Source: Anaerolineae bacterium (GTDB taxonomy: Bacteria; Chloroflexota; Anaerolineae; 4572-78; J111). Taken from it: 64,000 nt of DNA. Shown here one piece after another: positions 18,215-27,937 of this stretch. A model generated the notes under the pieces. The model saw only the letters and a list, made by a program, of their open reading frames with translations, was not told the origin of the DNA and did not search any database. Position numbers and translations under genes: made by a program. The stretch's first letter is position 1, and each line of letters starts with the position of its first letter. Where the stretch lies: assembly GCA_020433805.1 (NCBI GenBank), contig JAGRBZ010000001.1, positions 1 through 64,000 on the forward strand. The letters run 5' to 3'.

Positions 18215-20437
18215 ATGCAACGACTACTTTCCGGTAGTTTAAGAGTTCGCCTGACAATACTAGTTTTATTAGTTGTTACTGTCCCTATAGTATTGGTTAT
18301 TTTGATTACCAGTTACACCGTTAGTCAAGATTTGCGGGAGGAAGCAGAGCGAGACCTTAGACAAAGCGCTGAGGATTTAACGGATAGAGTATCGAGTTGG
18401 GATCAACAATTAACGTTAGCGCTCCGTAACCTGAGCAAGCAACCCGATATCGTTAGCATGGACGCTGATCGTCAAAAACCGGTTTTGTCTCAAATGGCCA
18501 GCGTCTATTCAAACCTGTATTTAGTTCATACAACCGATGAGACAGGTTTTAATATTGCACGAAATGATGATGAAGAACTTCGATATTACGGTGATCGTTC
18601 CTGGTTTAAGGAAGCGATAGTCGGCAATGAGTTTGCCCGCCAAACATTGATTGGGCGTACTACAGACGAACCTGCAATTTGTGTCGGTTCACCAATTCGA
18701 GATGAACAAGCTCAAAATCTTGGCGTGGTGAGTGTTTGTACCGATCTCGATGTTTTGACCGAGCAGATTGGGGCCACACGATTGGACAATACAGGTTTTG
18801 CATTCTTACTGAACGAGTCAAACCAGGTATTAGCCCATCCCAATGAGGCATATGCTAAAGACCTAGAAGATCTTAGCGACGATCTGCTGGTAAAACAAGC
18901 GCGGTCCGGACAACATGAGTTCAGTACATTTGTAGATGAAAATGGCACACGATGGTTGTTTTCCGCTCTTTCTCTTGATAATGATTGGATGGTCATTGTT
19001 CAACAAGAGGAAGCAGAAGTGTTGGCGCGAGTACGCACCCTTCAATTTGGCGCTTTAGGGTTAACGATATTGTTGATCTTAACACTTGCCGGTCTCATGT
19101 GGTGGGTAGCTGGTTATTTCGTAAATCCAATTGTCCGTTTGACCGACGCCGCAAAAAGTTTAAGTACAGGGCAGTTACGTCAGATTGAAACCGATCAACG
19201 CCGTGATGAAGTTGGCGTTTTAACGAACACCTTCAATGAAATGGCTCAACAACTCAACCATTTAATTGACAGCTTGGAGCATAGGGTAGCTAGTCGGACT
19301 CAACGTCTAGAAACGGTTGCTGCTATTAGCGAGCGCTTGAATAGCATCCTCAATTTTGAAGAATTGCTGGCTGCTATCGTTACTGAGGTTCAAGATAAAT
19401 TTGGCTACTATCATGCCCATATTTATCTTTTGGATGATAGCGGTGAGCGCTTAGTTGTAGCCGAAGGAACCGGGTCGGCCGGCAAGAAGATGAAAATGAG
19501 CGGTCACAATATACAACTCAACGCCGAAACAAGTTTGGTGGCACGTGCCGCTCGAACTGGCGAAATTGTTTGGGTTGACAACGTCCGTGAGACTCCAGAT
19601 TGGTTACCTAACGAACTGTTGCCCAATACCTATTCGGAAATGGCTGTTCCAATTGTGCTTGATGGACAAGTTGTAGGGGTTTTGGATGTGCAGTCAGACC
19701 AAATTAACGGGTTAGATGATGGTGACGCCAACGTACTGCGGTCTCTAGCCAACCAGGTAACCGTAGCTCTTCGTAACGCCCGCCTCTTTGAAAAAGTAGA
19801 AACTGCTCTGGCTGAAGCACATGAAGCGCAACGCCGTTACCAGCAAGAAGCGTGGCAAAAGGTGCGAAAGAGCCGTGGTACCCGCCGATACGTATTCACT
19901 CGCCCTGGTGTACAGCTCGATAAAACAGAAAAGGAGCGCCTCGATACTATTAAGCCTCAACAGCTAGCTAAAGATGGTTCAACCTTGGTTGATGTAAATA
20001 CGGGCCAATCTACCGGGCAAGCTATTACAGCTCCAATTAACCTGGGTGATTTAATGATTGGAAAATTGCAACTGCAAACGACCAGAGAGAATAGACAAAC
20101 TTGGTCGGATGAGGATTTATATCTTATTGAGGACATCTTAAATCAGTTTGTCCAAACCGCCGAGACTTTGCGTCTCTTTGATGAAACTCGTAAAAATGCC
20201 AGTCGAGAGACCACTATCCGCACGGTGACTGATAAACTCCGAGCCGCTCCCAGCCTGGATCGTTTATTAGAAATTGCTACTACAGAGATTAGTCAACTGT
20301 TCTCGGTAAACTATGCTGAGTTGGAGTTAGGTGCAGAAGGCCACTCTGGTAATGATAATGTTAACGGCTCCAATGGCACTCATTCCGTTGGTCCAATCCC
20401 TCCCATCCATCTAAAAGGAGATAACCAGGATGGATAA
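18215..20437 (+). CDS. membrane Cache-HAMP-GAF sensor without output domain
   Basis: 740-aa membrane sensor. TM1 (about 13-33) precedes a large extracytoplasmic dCache_1-like domain (34-275) with the typical YGDRSWFKEAIVG and GFAFLLNESNQVLAHPNE segments. TM2 (about 277-302) and HAMP (306-360, ending DEVGVLTNTFNEMAQQL) lead to a GAF domain (370-540), a divergent second GAF of the kind repeated in this array (560-670, with APINLGDLMIGKLQL), and the GAF-stub tail (675-725). dCache domains usually bind small metabolites such as amino acids or organic acids. There is no catalytic or methyl-accepting domain. Its last 8 bases overlap the next start (ATGGATAA), indicating translational coupling. Confidence 0.9.
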   Translation: MQRLLSGSLRVRLTILVLLVVTVPIVLVILITSYTVSQDLREEAERDLRQSAEDLTDRVSSWDQQLTLALRNLSKQPDIVSMDADRQKPVLSQMASVYSNLYLVHTTDETGFNIARNDDEELRYYGDRSWFKEAIVGNEFARQTLIGRTTDEPAICVGSPIRDEQAQNLGVVSVCTDLDVLTEQIGATRLDNTGFAFLLNESNQVLAHPNEAYAKDLEDLSDDLLVKQARSGQHEFSTFVDENGTRWLFSALSLDNDWMVIVQQEEAEVLARVRTLQFGALGLTILLILTLAGLMWWVAGYFVNPIVRLTDAAKSLSTGQLRQIETDQRRDEVGVLTNTFNEMAQQLNHLIDSLEHRVASRTQRLETVAAISERLNSILNFEELLAAIVTEVQDKFGYYHAHIYLLDDSGERLVVAEGTGSAGKKMKMSGHNIQLNAETSLVARAARTGEIVWVDNVRETPDWLPNELLPNTYSEMAVPIVLDGQVVGVLDVQSDQINGLDDGDANVLRSLANQVTVALRNARLFEKVETALAEAHEAQRRYQQEAWQKVRKSRGTRRYVFTRPGVQLDKTEKERLDTIKPQQLAKDGSTLVDVNTGQSTGQAITAPINLGDLMIGKLQLQTTRENRQTWSDEDLYLIEDILNQFVQTAETLRLFDETRKNASRETTIRTVTDKLRAAPSLDRLLEIATTEISQLFSVNYAELELGAEGHSGNDNVNGSNGTHSVGPIPPIHLKGDNQDG

Positions 20438-23400
20438 AATTGCAGTAACTATCAGATCACACCATGATAGCTTGATCGAGGCGTATAATCAGCATTTGCA
20501 GGCCATAAGCGGTGCTGTACTTCTGCCCAAGCAAGCCAGCGTTGAGATGGTTAGCCAGATGATGAAGCATCTGGCAGATACCACAGAAGTTGGCGATGAC
20601 ACCGAGTTTACTCAACGCTGGGTGGCTGACGCTTTGGCCGAAGGAATTGCTCCTGCAACTTTGCAAACGAATTTGACGGCGCTTGAACAAACCCTCATGC
20701 CTCTGGCGACCACGCTTGAAATAGCTACATTTTTATGGCAAATGTTCGCCCAGATGCGTGTTGAGGTTATAGCACAGACTGCCAAACAACCTTCATCCTT
20801 AATAGATGAACGATTAGATGAGGTCTTGAATATTGCTCAAGCGGCCTACTGGGAATTTGATATCGACACCCAAACTTTCACCTTTAACGATCAATTTTAC
20901 AGCTTATTCCATACCAGTGCTGCTCAAGAAGGCGGGTATGATATACCCGTTCAGACTTTTGCCGAAAAATTTGTGCACCACGAAGACATCCCCTTTGTCA
21001 CCGCAGCATTTCAAGGAGTCATAGAAACGACAGATCCCCACTTTTTATATGAGCGAGATTTTCGCGTAATCCGCGTTAATGGCGAACAGCGAATCCACTT
21101 GGTGAGATTTAGGGCCAAAAGAGATGAGCAGGGGCAGATTATCAAAATTGTGGGGACTACACAAGATATTACCGAGCAAAAACGAGCAGAGCAACAATTA
21201 CGCGACAACGAAGCTCGGCTGGCAGATGCGACCAACATCGCCAAGTTGTATTATTGGGAAATTGATTTTGCCACTGGGGAGATCATTGTTTCGCCGGAGT
21301 ATTACAAATTTTTGGGGATTGAGGATGACGGTATTTACAGGATGCCGGTTGAGGAATATGCCAAGACGTATGTTCATCCTGACTATGCTCCTTTGGTTAA
21401 GCAAGTCATTCAAGATGGGCTGGCCAGCACTGAAAAGGAGTCTTATAGAGAGCTGGAGAGCCGTTTGATCGCCACCGATGGCCGCGAGATACCGATTTTG
21501 GTTCGATTCAGGCTAGTAAGGGATGAGGCTGGTAACCCAATTAAGCTCATTGGTGCCAACCAAATCATTATTGAGCAGAAAGCGGCAGAAGCTGAATTAC
21601 GGAAGCGGGCCTCAGAATTGGCAGCCGTATCAGAGATTAGTACGCAAATAGGTCAGATTAGCGATCCGATAGAGATGTTGCAGCAAGTGGCCGATTTGAC
21701 TAAAAAGCGCTTTGATTTGTACCACGCTCACATTTATCTACTGGATGAGGCTGGAGAAACGCTAAACTTGGTCGCCGGAGCTGATGAAGCGGGGCGCACA
21801 ATGGTGGCGGAGGGGTGGAGTATCCCCTTTGGACACGAGAGTTCACTCGTGGCACTAACGGCTCGCAAACAAACCGGTACGATTGTGAATGATGTGCAGG
21901 CCAGCCCAGACTTTCTGCCGAATCCCCTGCTACCGAACACGCGCTCAGAAATGGCCGTGCCGATTTTGGTGAGTAAAAAGCTGCTAGGGGTGCTTGATGT
22001 GCAGGGGGATGTTGTAGGTCGTTTTACGGAACAAGACATCCAAATAGAAACAACGCTAGCCTCACAAGTGGCGATTGCGCTACAGAATGCCCGTCAATAT
22101 CAGCAAACGCAAGAAGCGCTGGGGGAGTTGAGGCAGTCTGAAGAGGTGCTGCGAGAGAGCGAGACGCGACTGTCTCAAGCAACAGCCGCTGCAAAATTGT
22201 ATGAATGGGAGCTTGATTTTGCCACGCAGACATTTACATTTTCACCGGAGTATTACAAACTGCTGAATATTCCGATAACAGACGAGACCGACTTTAAGAT
22301 GCCGGTAGAAGAGTATGCCCAGAAATACGTTAAAAACCCGGAGGTTGTTGGTCGGGAAGTTGAGAGAGTATTGGCTTCGACAGAAAGTAATTATAGTCAG
22401 GAAATCGAGGACTATAACATAACCACCGATGGGCGACTCATACCGATTATGGTGCGGTTTAGGGTCGTCAGAGACAAGGATGGTAACCCAATTAGGTCAG
22501 TTGGGGCCAACCAAGACATCACCGAGCAAAAACGGATCCAGGAAATTCTCGCCAAACAGGCTGGTGATTTGCAAAAAGTCGCTGAAATCAGCACTAGAAT
22601 AGCCACGACCCATAATGAAGCACAACTCCTGCAAGAGGTGGTTGATTTAACCAAGGAGCGCATTGGCTTATACCATGCCCATTTGTATTTGCTGGATGAA
22701 CGCGGTGAAACATTAGTGCTTACCGCCGGATCCGGAGAAGTAGGGCAAGCGATGGTGGCCGAAGGGCGAAGCATTCCTTTTAATCACCCCCGTTCCATTG
22801 TAGCACTAACATCTCGAACTGGTGAAGGAACTATTGTTAATAACGTGCATGAAAATCCTGATTTCTTGCCTCATCCCCTTTTACCGAAAACCCGCTCAGA
22901 GATGGCCGTGCCGATGATAGTGGGTGACCAGTTGTTGGGGGTATTTGATGTTCAAGCAGATGAAGTTGATCGCTTTACTGAAGATGACCGGCAGATCTTA
23001 ACGACACTGGCTGCCCAAGTGGCCGTTGCTTTGGAAAACGCACGTCTCTTCGCTCAGGTTGAGCGTGCTCTATCCGATGTGAAAATTGTCCAGCAGCAAT
23101 ACATTCAACAAGCCTGGGACAAAGCCGATCAGACCCAAAAACGAAACTATCGCTATGAGCGATCCGGGTTTGCGCCGCTGGCAGAGGAAATTAGACAAAA
23201 GGCCAAAGATTTGGCGCGTCAGAAAAAAGAACCGGCGCTGGTTACACTCGCCTCGGATACAGAGGAGAGTCGTCAAAAATCTGTGGTTGCTCCGGTTAGC
23301 TTGAGTGGGGCCATCATTGGTTCTCTGCAATTACATCTCGCTGAAGGACAGAATGAAGGCCAAACTCTGGACGAAGACGATCTGGCTTTGTTAGAAATCA

Positions 23401-23657
23401 TTCTGGATCAGGTAGCCCAAGCCGCCGAAAACCTGCGGCTTTTTGATGAAACCCGTCGGCAAGCCAATTACGAACGCCTGGCTGGAGAAATTACGCATAA
23501 AATCCGGCAAGCGCCCAGCTTTGAGATGTTGGCTCAGACAGCGGCTGAAGCACTGTGTGAAGTGTTGGATGTCCCTGCCGGATTGGTAAGTTTGAATGTG
23601 ACATCATCTCAGGGAACGGAGAAGATTGGCACTAATGGTCAGACCAAAAGGCGCTAA
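20430..23657 (+). CDS. PAS-PAS-GAF-PAS-GAF-GAF sensor without output domain
   Basis: 1075-aa soluble protein. Order: helical N-terminal domain (1-115, related to that of the 16200 gene), PAS (128-253), PAS (258-387), GAF (392-558), PAS (573-703), GAF (708-873), divergent GAF (883-1007) and GAF-stub tail (1010-1067). The three PAS domains are of the PAS_3 fold (YWEFDIDT, YYWEID, YEWELDFAT openings) and resemble each other, as do the two full GAFs (shared NPLLPNTRSEMAVP-type loop), so the protein grew by internal duplication. No enzyme domain is present. The start overlaps the stop of the membrane sensor upstream, so the two are probably made in equal amounts and could assemble together. Confidence 0.9.
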   Translation: MDKIAVTIRSHHDSLIEAYNQHLQAISGAVLLPKQASVEMVSQMMKHLADTTEVGDDTEFTQRWVADALAEGIAPATLQTNLTALEQTLMPLATTLEIATFLWQMFAQMRVEVIAQTAKQPSSLIDERLDEVLNIAQAAYWEFDIDTQTFTFNDQFYSLFHTSAAQEGGYDIPVQTFAEKFVHHEDIPFVTAAFQGVIETTDPHFLYERDFRVIRVNGEQRIHLVRFRAKRDEQGQIIKIVGTTQDITEQKRAEQQLRDNEARLADATNIAKLYYWEIDFATGEIIVSPEYYKFLGIEDDGIYRMPVEEYAKTYVHPDYAPLVKQVIQDGLASTEKESYRELESRLIATDGREIPILVRFRLVRDEAGNPIKLIGANQIIIEQKAAEAELRKRASELAAVSEISTQIGQISDPIEMLQQVADLTKKRFDLYHAHIYLLDEAGETLNLVAGADEAGRTMVAEGWSIPFGHESSLVALTARKQTGTIVNDVQASPDFLPNPLLPNTRSEMAVPILVSKKLLGVLDVQGDVVGRFTEQDIQIETTLASQVAIALQNARQYQQTQEALGELRQSEEVLRESETRLSQATAAAKLYEWELDFATQTFTFSPEYYKLLNIPITDETDFKMPVEEYAQKYVKNPEVVGREVERVLASTESNYSQEIEDYNITTDGRLIPIMVRFRVVRDKDGNPIRSVGANQDITEQKRIQEILAKQAGDLQKVAEISTRIATTHNEAQLLQEVVDLTKERIGLYHAHLYLLDERGETLVLTAGSGEVGQAMVAEGRSIPFNHPRSIVALTSRTGEGTIVNNVHENPDFLPHPLLPKTRSEMAVPMIVGDQLLGVFDVQADEVDRFTEDDRQILTTLAAQVAVALENARLFAQVERALSDVKIVQQQYIQQAWDKADQTQKRNYRYERSGFAPLAEEIRQKAKDLARQKKEPALVTLASDTEESRQKSVVAPVSLSGAIIGSLQLHLAEGQNEGQTLDEDDLALLEIILDQVAQAAENLRLFDETRRQANYERLAGEITHKIRQAPSFEMLAQTAAEALCEVLDVPAGLVSLNVTSSQGTEKIGTNGQTKRR

Positions 23658-23792
23658 ATAGTAAGAGAGGCGCTTTAAATAAGCTTTGAAAGTAGATGAA
23701 TTTTTTATGATCGCCTTTAAATATACGACGTGTTTAAATGATAAAATTTATTATTGATGTTGCATTAACTCTATCTTCGGAAAGGAAAACTC

Positions 23793-25358
23793 TTGAACCT
23801 GAAACAACCTTTTAACCTTATCTCTTGCCGAAGGGATACGGTAAGAATAACATCACTTAATCAAAATGCCACTCTGCTAAGCGTTTTTTTGATTATAATT
23901 TTCTTGTTGACTGCTTGTACAGGAGTGGCAGCCAGTTCCGTTTCCCAACCCACTGAGGTGGTTAATAATCCGGTTGCATCACAAGACTCCTCCAGTATAA
24001 GCTTCCTGGCCGAGGCAGCCCAACCCTATCGCGACATTGTTCTCCACGGTGTTACTGAGGATACCCCGGCCTCAGACTACGTTAAAGCTGTATTAGCCCC
24101 GGCATTTGAAGAGGAAACCGGTATTAAGATTGAGTTGGAGATAGTTCCTTGGGCTGATATGTATAGCAAAACCATTGAGGATATGGAAGCAAACTCGGGT
24201 ACGTATGACTTTGTCTACATTGAGCAGGATATTATTTATGCCTTCCTGGAGCAAAACTTCCTCGTTAATCTAACTCAAATGTTGGACCATAATCCCAATC
24301 TGGCTTCACCCGATTTTAAGCCGATTGATTTCACGACTTTCATCGAGGAGTTTAAAGACCCCGCTACGGGTGATCTCTACGGGGTGCCCATGGAGGCCTT
24401 TTTGAAGACTTATGTATACCGTAAGGACTTATTTGAGGATCTGTCCATTCAGGAAGCCTTTGCTACCGAATATGGCTATCCATTAGGTCCGGCGGTGACG
24501 TTTGACCAATACCACGACATTGCCGTATTTTTCACCCAGTACGGTCAGGACAATGATATGGAATTATGGGGCAGCACGGTGCAGGCAGCTAATGACCATC
24601 CTGCTTCATTCTATGAATTTAGTGAGACGATTTTACCCACTTTTGGAGTCTACAACTGGGGTATTAATCCGGATAATTACAAAGCTACCGTGGATAATAG
24701 CGGTCAGTTAAACAGCGAGCAAGCCAAGAACGCGCTTACCTTTTGGTTAGATTTGCTTCAGTATGCACCTCCAGAGTCTACTCGCAGCACTTGGACGGAA
24801 ACGGCTAAGACCTTTGCCGCCGGTCGAGTGGCTCAGGGGTGGATTTATGGAGAGAATGTGGCCTGGATTGCCACAGACCCCACTCGCTCTGAGATAGTGG
24901 GTAAAGTGGGTGTGGCGCTGCCGCCCACCACGCAGGGGGTTATTCAAGATGCCAGTATTGGTAAAGGCTACGTTGGTTACTACGATGGTGGTGCTTTTGG
25001 TATACCTTACTCTTCCAAAAAGCAAGAGGCTGCCTTACTCTGGCTACAATATATTAGCCAAGCCGACGTCCAACCGGAGTGGGCAGCCGCCAGTTCTCGC
25101 GTTGTTCAACTTGGTACCTTCGATGATCCACTAGTGCTGGAGCAGGACAAAAAAGTCGGCGGTTACTTTTCTTTAATGAAAAAAGAGGGGCGTCTCTATA
25201 GGGGGGCGCCGCCTTTTCCATTTCATTCCCAGATTCGTGATCTTGTTGCTTCTTATCTTTATCTAGCTATTGACGGTAAATTAACCCCGGAAGAAGCTCT
25301 GGATCAAGCGGCAACGGCGGTTGATGAAGAATTGGTTAAGTTAGGCTATGGGAAGTAG
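23793..25358 (+). CDS. ABC-type solute-binding lipoprotein (family 1, sugar type)
   Basis: 521-aa extracellular binding protein of the family 1 fold. The N-terminal signal has a hydrophobic stretch and lipobox LLTAC, giving an acylated Cys42. The mature part shows typical features: [48 protein letters not shown] and [22 protein letters not shown]. The start is a TTG with AAAGGA about seven bases upstream. No permease or ATPase gene is adjacent, which is unusual for an importer component. Its position inside the sensor array suggests that it presents a ligand (sugar or polyol by family) to one of the membrane sensors, or feeds a transporter encoded elsewhere. Confidence 0.9.
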   Translation: MNLKQPFNLISCRRDTVRITSLNQNATLLSVFLIIIFLLTACTGVAASSVSQPTEVVNNPVASQDSSSISFLAEAAQPYRDIVLHGVTEDTPASDYVKAVLAPAFEEETGIKIELEIVPWADMYSKTIEDMEANSGTYDFVYIEQDIIYAFLEQNFLVNLTQMLDHNPNLASPDFKPIDFTTFIEEFKDPATGDLYGVPMEAFLKTYVYRKDLFEDLSIQEAFATEYGYPLGPAVTFDQYHDIAVFFTQYGQDNDMELWGSTVQAANDHPASFYEFSETILPTFGVYNWGINPDNYKATVDNSGQLNSEQAKNALTFWLDLLQYAPPESTRSTWTETAKTFAAGRVAQGWIYGENVAWIATDPTRSEIVGKVGVALPPTTQGVIQDASIGKGYVGYYDGGAFGIPYSSKKQEAALLWLQYISQADVQPEWAAASSRVVQLGTFDDPLVLEQDKKVGGYFSLMKKEGRLYRGAPPFPFHSQIRDLVASYLYLAIDGKLTPEEALDQAATAVDEELVKLGYGK

Positions 25359-25503
25359 TGGAAAATTTTATTGCAAGGTTTGAGCGTAGAAGTAGCAATA
25401 AGTTGAAAGATTTTGTGAGCGAGGGTCGGAGTGTACCCTATCCAACCTTCAGGCTTTTAGCTCTCCAACTGTAGTTTGAGTAAATAACTTATGAGAAATT
25501 ACT

Positions 25504-27933
25504 ATGAGTGATGTGAACTATTCTGGCTCTAGTGAAAAAACAAATCTGGGTTTTTCAAAGATATTAGACCGCCTATCTGAAGTTAGTGGGTTCAATAATC
25601 TTAAAATCGGTGACAAACTGATGGTTGGATTTAGTATTTTTGCCCTGATAACGCTTTCGGTGGTTGCCATTATATTTATCGCCAGCCAGGCGGCAACTAA
25701 AATTATTGGCACCGTTACCGAGGTTCGAGCTCCATCTGAACTGGCTCTGGCTCGGGCTCAATCCAGTTTGCTTAGAATGCAGGCCAGCGTACGGGGCTAC
25801 CTGGTTTTGAGCGACGTACAGAATATCGACGACTATAACAGGGCCAAAGAAACTTTTGAGCTTAATCTGGCTCAACTGGAAGAACTCTCAGCCAAATGGA
25901 CCGATGATGATGCGCAACGTCTTAAAGAGTTAAAAGATATTTACGAAGCTTGGGTGCCTATTCCCAACCGATTATTTGAGTTACATGATAGCCCCTCAGA
26001 GAACCAACCGGCATTGCGGATGGAGAGTCTGGAATTCCAGCCCCTTAGAGAAGAACTCGTTGATGAGATTAATTTATTGGTGGAACTTCAGCGGCAACGA
26101 GAATCCCCAATGCAGAGCGATGAACTGTTAGCCGATATGGCTGATTTTCAACTCTCTCTCCTGTCTATGGCAAGCGCTCTTCGAGCCTATGTTCTAACAG
26201 GTGATTTGACCTTTAAATTTGAATATTTTCAACATTTAGACACCAATAGTTCGGTCTGGCGAAATCTGCAGGCCAAAAAAGATCTGTTGCCCGACAATCA
26301 GCAAATCCTGATGGATAGCATCGCCCAGACCCGTCAGCAATTATTAGCGTTGGCACCGCAAATAGTTGAAATAATAGAAGGCGAACGCGTTTACGAAGAT
26401 TTATATTTGTTCAAGACTGAGGTCTCGCCCCAGGCTGAACACATGCTGCAATTGCTGGATATAATGACCACGGATCAAGGGGCGTTACTTGAGGCTGACT
26501 TGAATAGAGGGCGACAGAGTTTAACCAATGTGCAAACCCAGACCTTAGTGAGTGGCGTGCTGGCCTTAATCTTAGGGTTAGGCATGGGTTTTATGTTTAA
26601 AGAGACCATCATCGGTCCGATTCGACGTTTAACCAGCGTGGCTGAACAATTTGCTGTTGGCAATCTAACGGTGCAGGCCTCGGTAGAATCAGACGATGAG
26701 ATTGGTCAGTTAGCGAATACTTTCAATGTTATGTCGAACAAGTTGGGTAAAACTGTAGCGAACTTGGAAAAACGTGGTGAGCAAATTGAGACCTTGGTAA
26801 CAGTCAGCCAGCAGTTAACCAGTATATTGGATTTGAACGAACTGGTCCAGCAGGTTGTTACGGTCATTAAAGAGAAGTTTGATTATTACCACGTTCACAT
26901 CTACCTTCTGGATCAACAGGAAAAGACTCTGATCATGACTGCAGGTTATGGTCAGGCTGGGGCTGAGATGAAAGCCAGAGGTCACAGTATTCAACTGAAT
27001 GCCCCAACCAGCTTAGTAGCTCGGGCGGCCCGGAATGGTGAAGTGGTCCGGGTGAACAACGTACGTGAAGCACCGGATTGGCTACCTAATGAACTCCTAC
27101 CCAATACCTACTCTGAAATGGCTGTGCCGATTGTTCTGGAAGATCAGGTAGTTGGAGTGTTGGATGTGCAGCAGGACGCGATTGGCGGTCTTGATGAAGG
27201 GGATGAAAGTTTGGTGCGTTCTTTGGCTAACCAGGTAGCCGTCGCTATTCGAAATGCTCGGCTGTTTAGCGAGGTTGAGAAGCGTTTTGCTGAGGCGCGA
27301 GAAGCTCAAAAGAAATATGTGGAGCAAGCATGGCAGGCACGTGCCGATAGTGAAAAAGAGTACCGCTATCAGAAGTTCAGTCACGCTTTAGAAGAAGAAA
27401 CAGCTCAAACCCTAAAACAATTGGCTTACCAAGAAGACCAGGCAAGCGTTGTGCCGGCAGATGTTGCGGAGAATTATACAGCGGTTATTGCCCCTATTCG
27501 CTTTCAAGATCAGGTTATTGGGACAATGGCTTTTCAGGAACCGAACTTGCAGAAAAGACGAGATTGGAGCGAACAAGAGTTGGCCCTGGTACAGGCGATT
27601 GCCGATCAGGTGGCCCAAACCGCTGAAAACTTACGTCTATTTGATGAAACGCGTAAACAGGCGAGCCGTGAAAGGCTGATAGGACAAATCAGCAATAAAC
27701 TGCGTCAGGCATCGGATATGGAAACGCTGTTAAAGCTTGGTTTGGAAGAGTTATCTGGTGCTTTAGGATCAAAACGAGCATTTATACAATTAGGGTCGTT
27801 AAAGGAGTCAAACGATAGCGCATCCAATCTGGCTTCCATCCCTGCATTTGACTCTCCTGATAGTCAACTCCAAAATGAAGTGACCTCAACGAATGGGTAT
27901 AAACCTATGGCTAAAAATGGGTCTGGAGAATAG
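25504..27933 (+). CDS. membrane helical-bundle-HAMP-GAF sensor without output domain
   Basis: 809-aa membrane sensor. TM1 (about 36-62) is followed by an all-helical external domain (63-340) resembling CHASE3 or MCP four-helix bundles, in what looks like two repeats (SLLRMQASVRGYLVLSD and SLLSMASALRAYVLTGD). TM2 (343-363), HAMP (365-420, DEIGQLANTFNVMSNKL), GAF (428-588), divergent GAF (598-715) and GAF-stub tail (716-765) follow. It is the closest relative of the 18215 protein in the GAF region (shared LPNELLPNTYSEMAVPIVL). It follows the binding-protein gene by 145 bp, so it is a candidate receptor for that lipoprotein. The next gene starts 4 bp downstream. Confidence 0.9.
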   Translation: MSDVNYSGSSEKTNLGFSKILDRLSEVSGFNNLKIGDKLMVGFSIFALITLSVVAIIFIASQAATKIIGTVTEVRAPSELALARAQSSLLRMQASVRGYLVLSDVQNIDDYNRAKETFELNLAQLEELSAKWTDDDAQRLKELKDIYEAWVPIPNRLFELHDSPSENQPALRMESLEFQPLREELVDEINLLVELQRQRESPMQSDELLADMADFQLSLLSMASALRAYVLTGDLTFKFEYFQHLDTNSSVWRNLQAKKDLLPDNQQILMDSIAQTRQQLLALAPQIVEIIEGERVYEDLYLFKTEVSPQAEHMLQLLDIMTTDQGALLEADLNRGRQSLTNVQTQTLVSGVLALILGLGMGFMFKETIIGPIRRLTSVAEQFAVGNLTVQASVESDDEIGQLANTFNVMSNKLGKTVANLEKRGEQIETLVTVSQQLTSILDLNELVQQVVTVIKEKFDYYHVHIYLLDQQEKTLIMTAGYGQAGAEMKARGHSIQLNAPTSLVARAARNGEVVRVNNVREAPDWLPNELLPNTYSEMAVPIVLEDQVVGVLDVQQDAIGGLDEGDESLVRSLANQVAVAIRNARLFSEVEKRFAEAREAQKKYVEQAWQARADSEKEYRYQKFSHALEEETAQTLKQLAYQEDQASVVPADVAENYTAVIAPIRFQDQVIGTMAFQEPNLQKRRDWSEQELALVQAIADQVAQTAENLRLFDETRKQASRERLIGQISNKLRQASDMETLLKLGLEELSGALGSKRAFIQLGSLKESNDSASNLASIPAFDSPDSQLQNEVTSTNGYKPMAKNGSGE

Positions 27934-27937
27934 GTAA

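Noticed and set aside
23658-23792. Terminator before the binding-protein gene
   Set aside because: The TTTAAA repeats there are direct, not inverted, and no stem with a T run forms.
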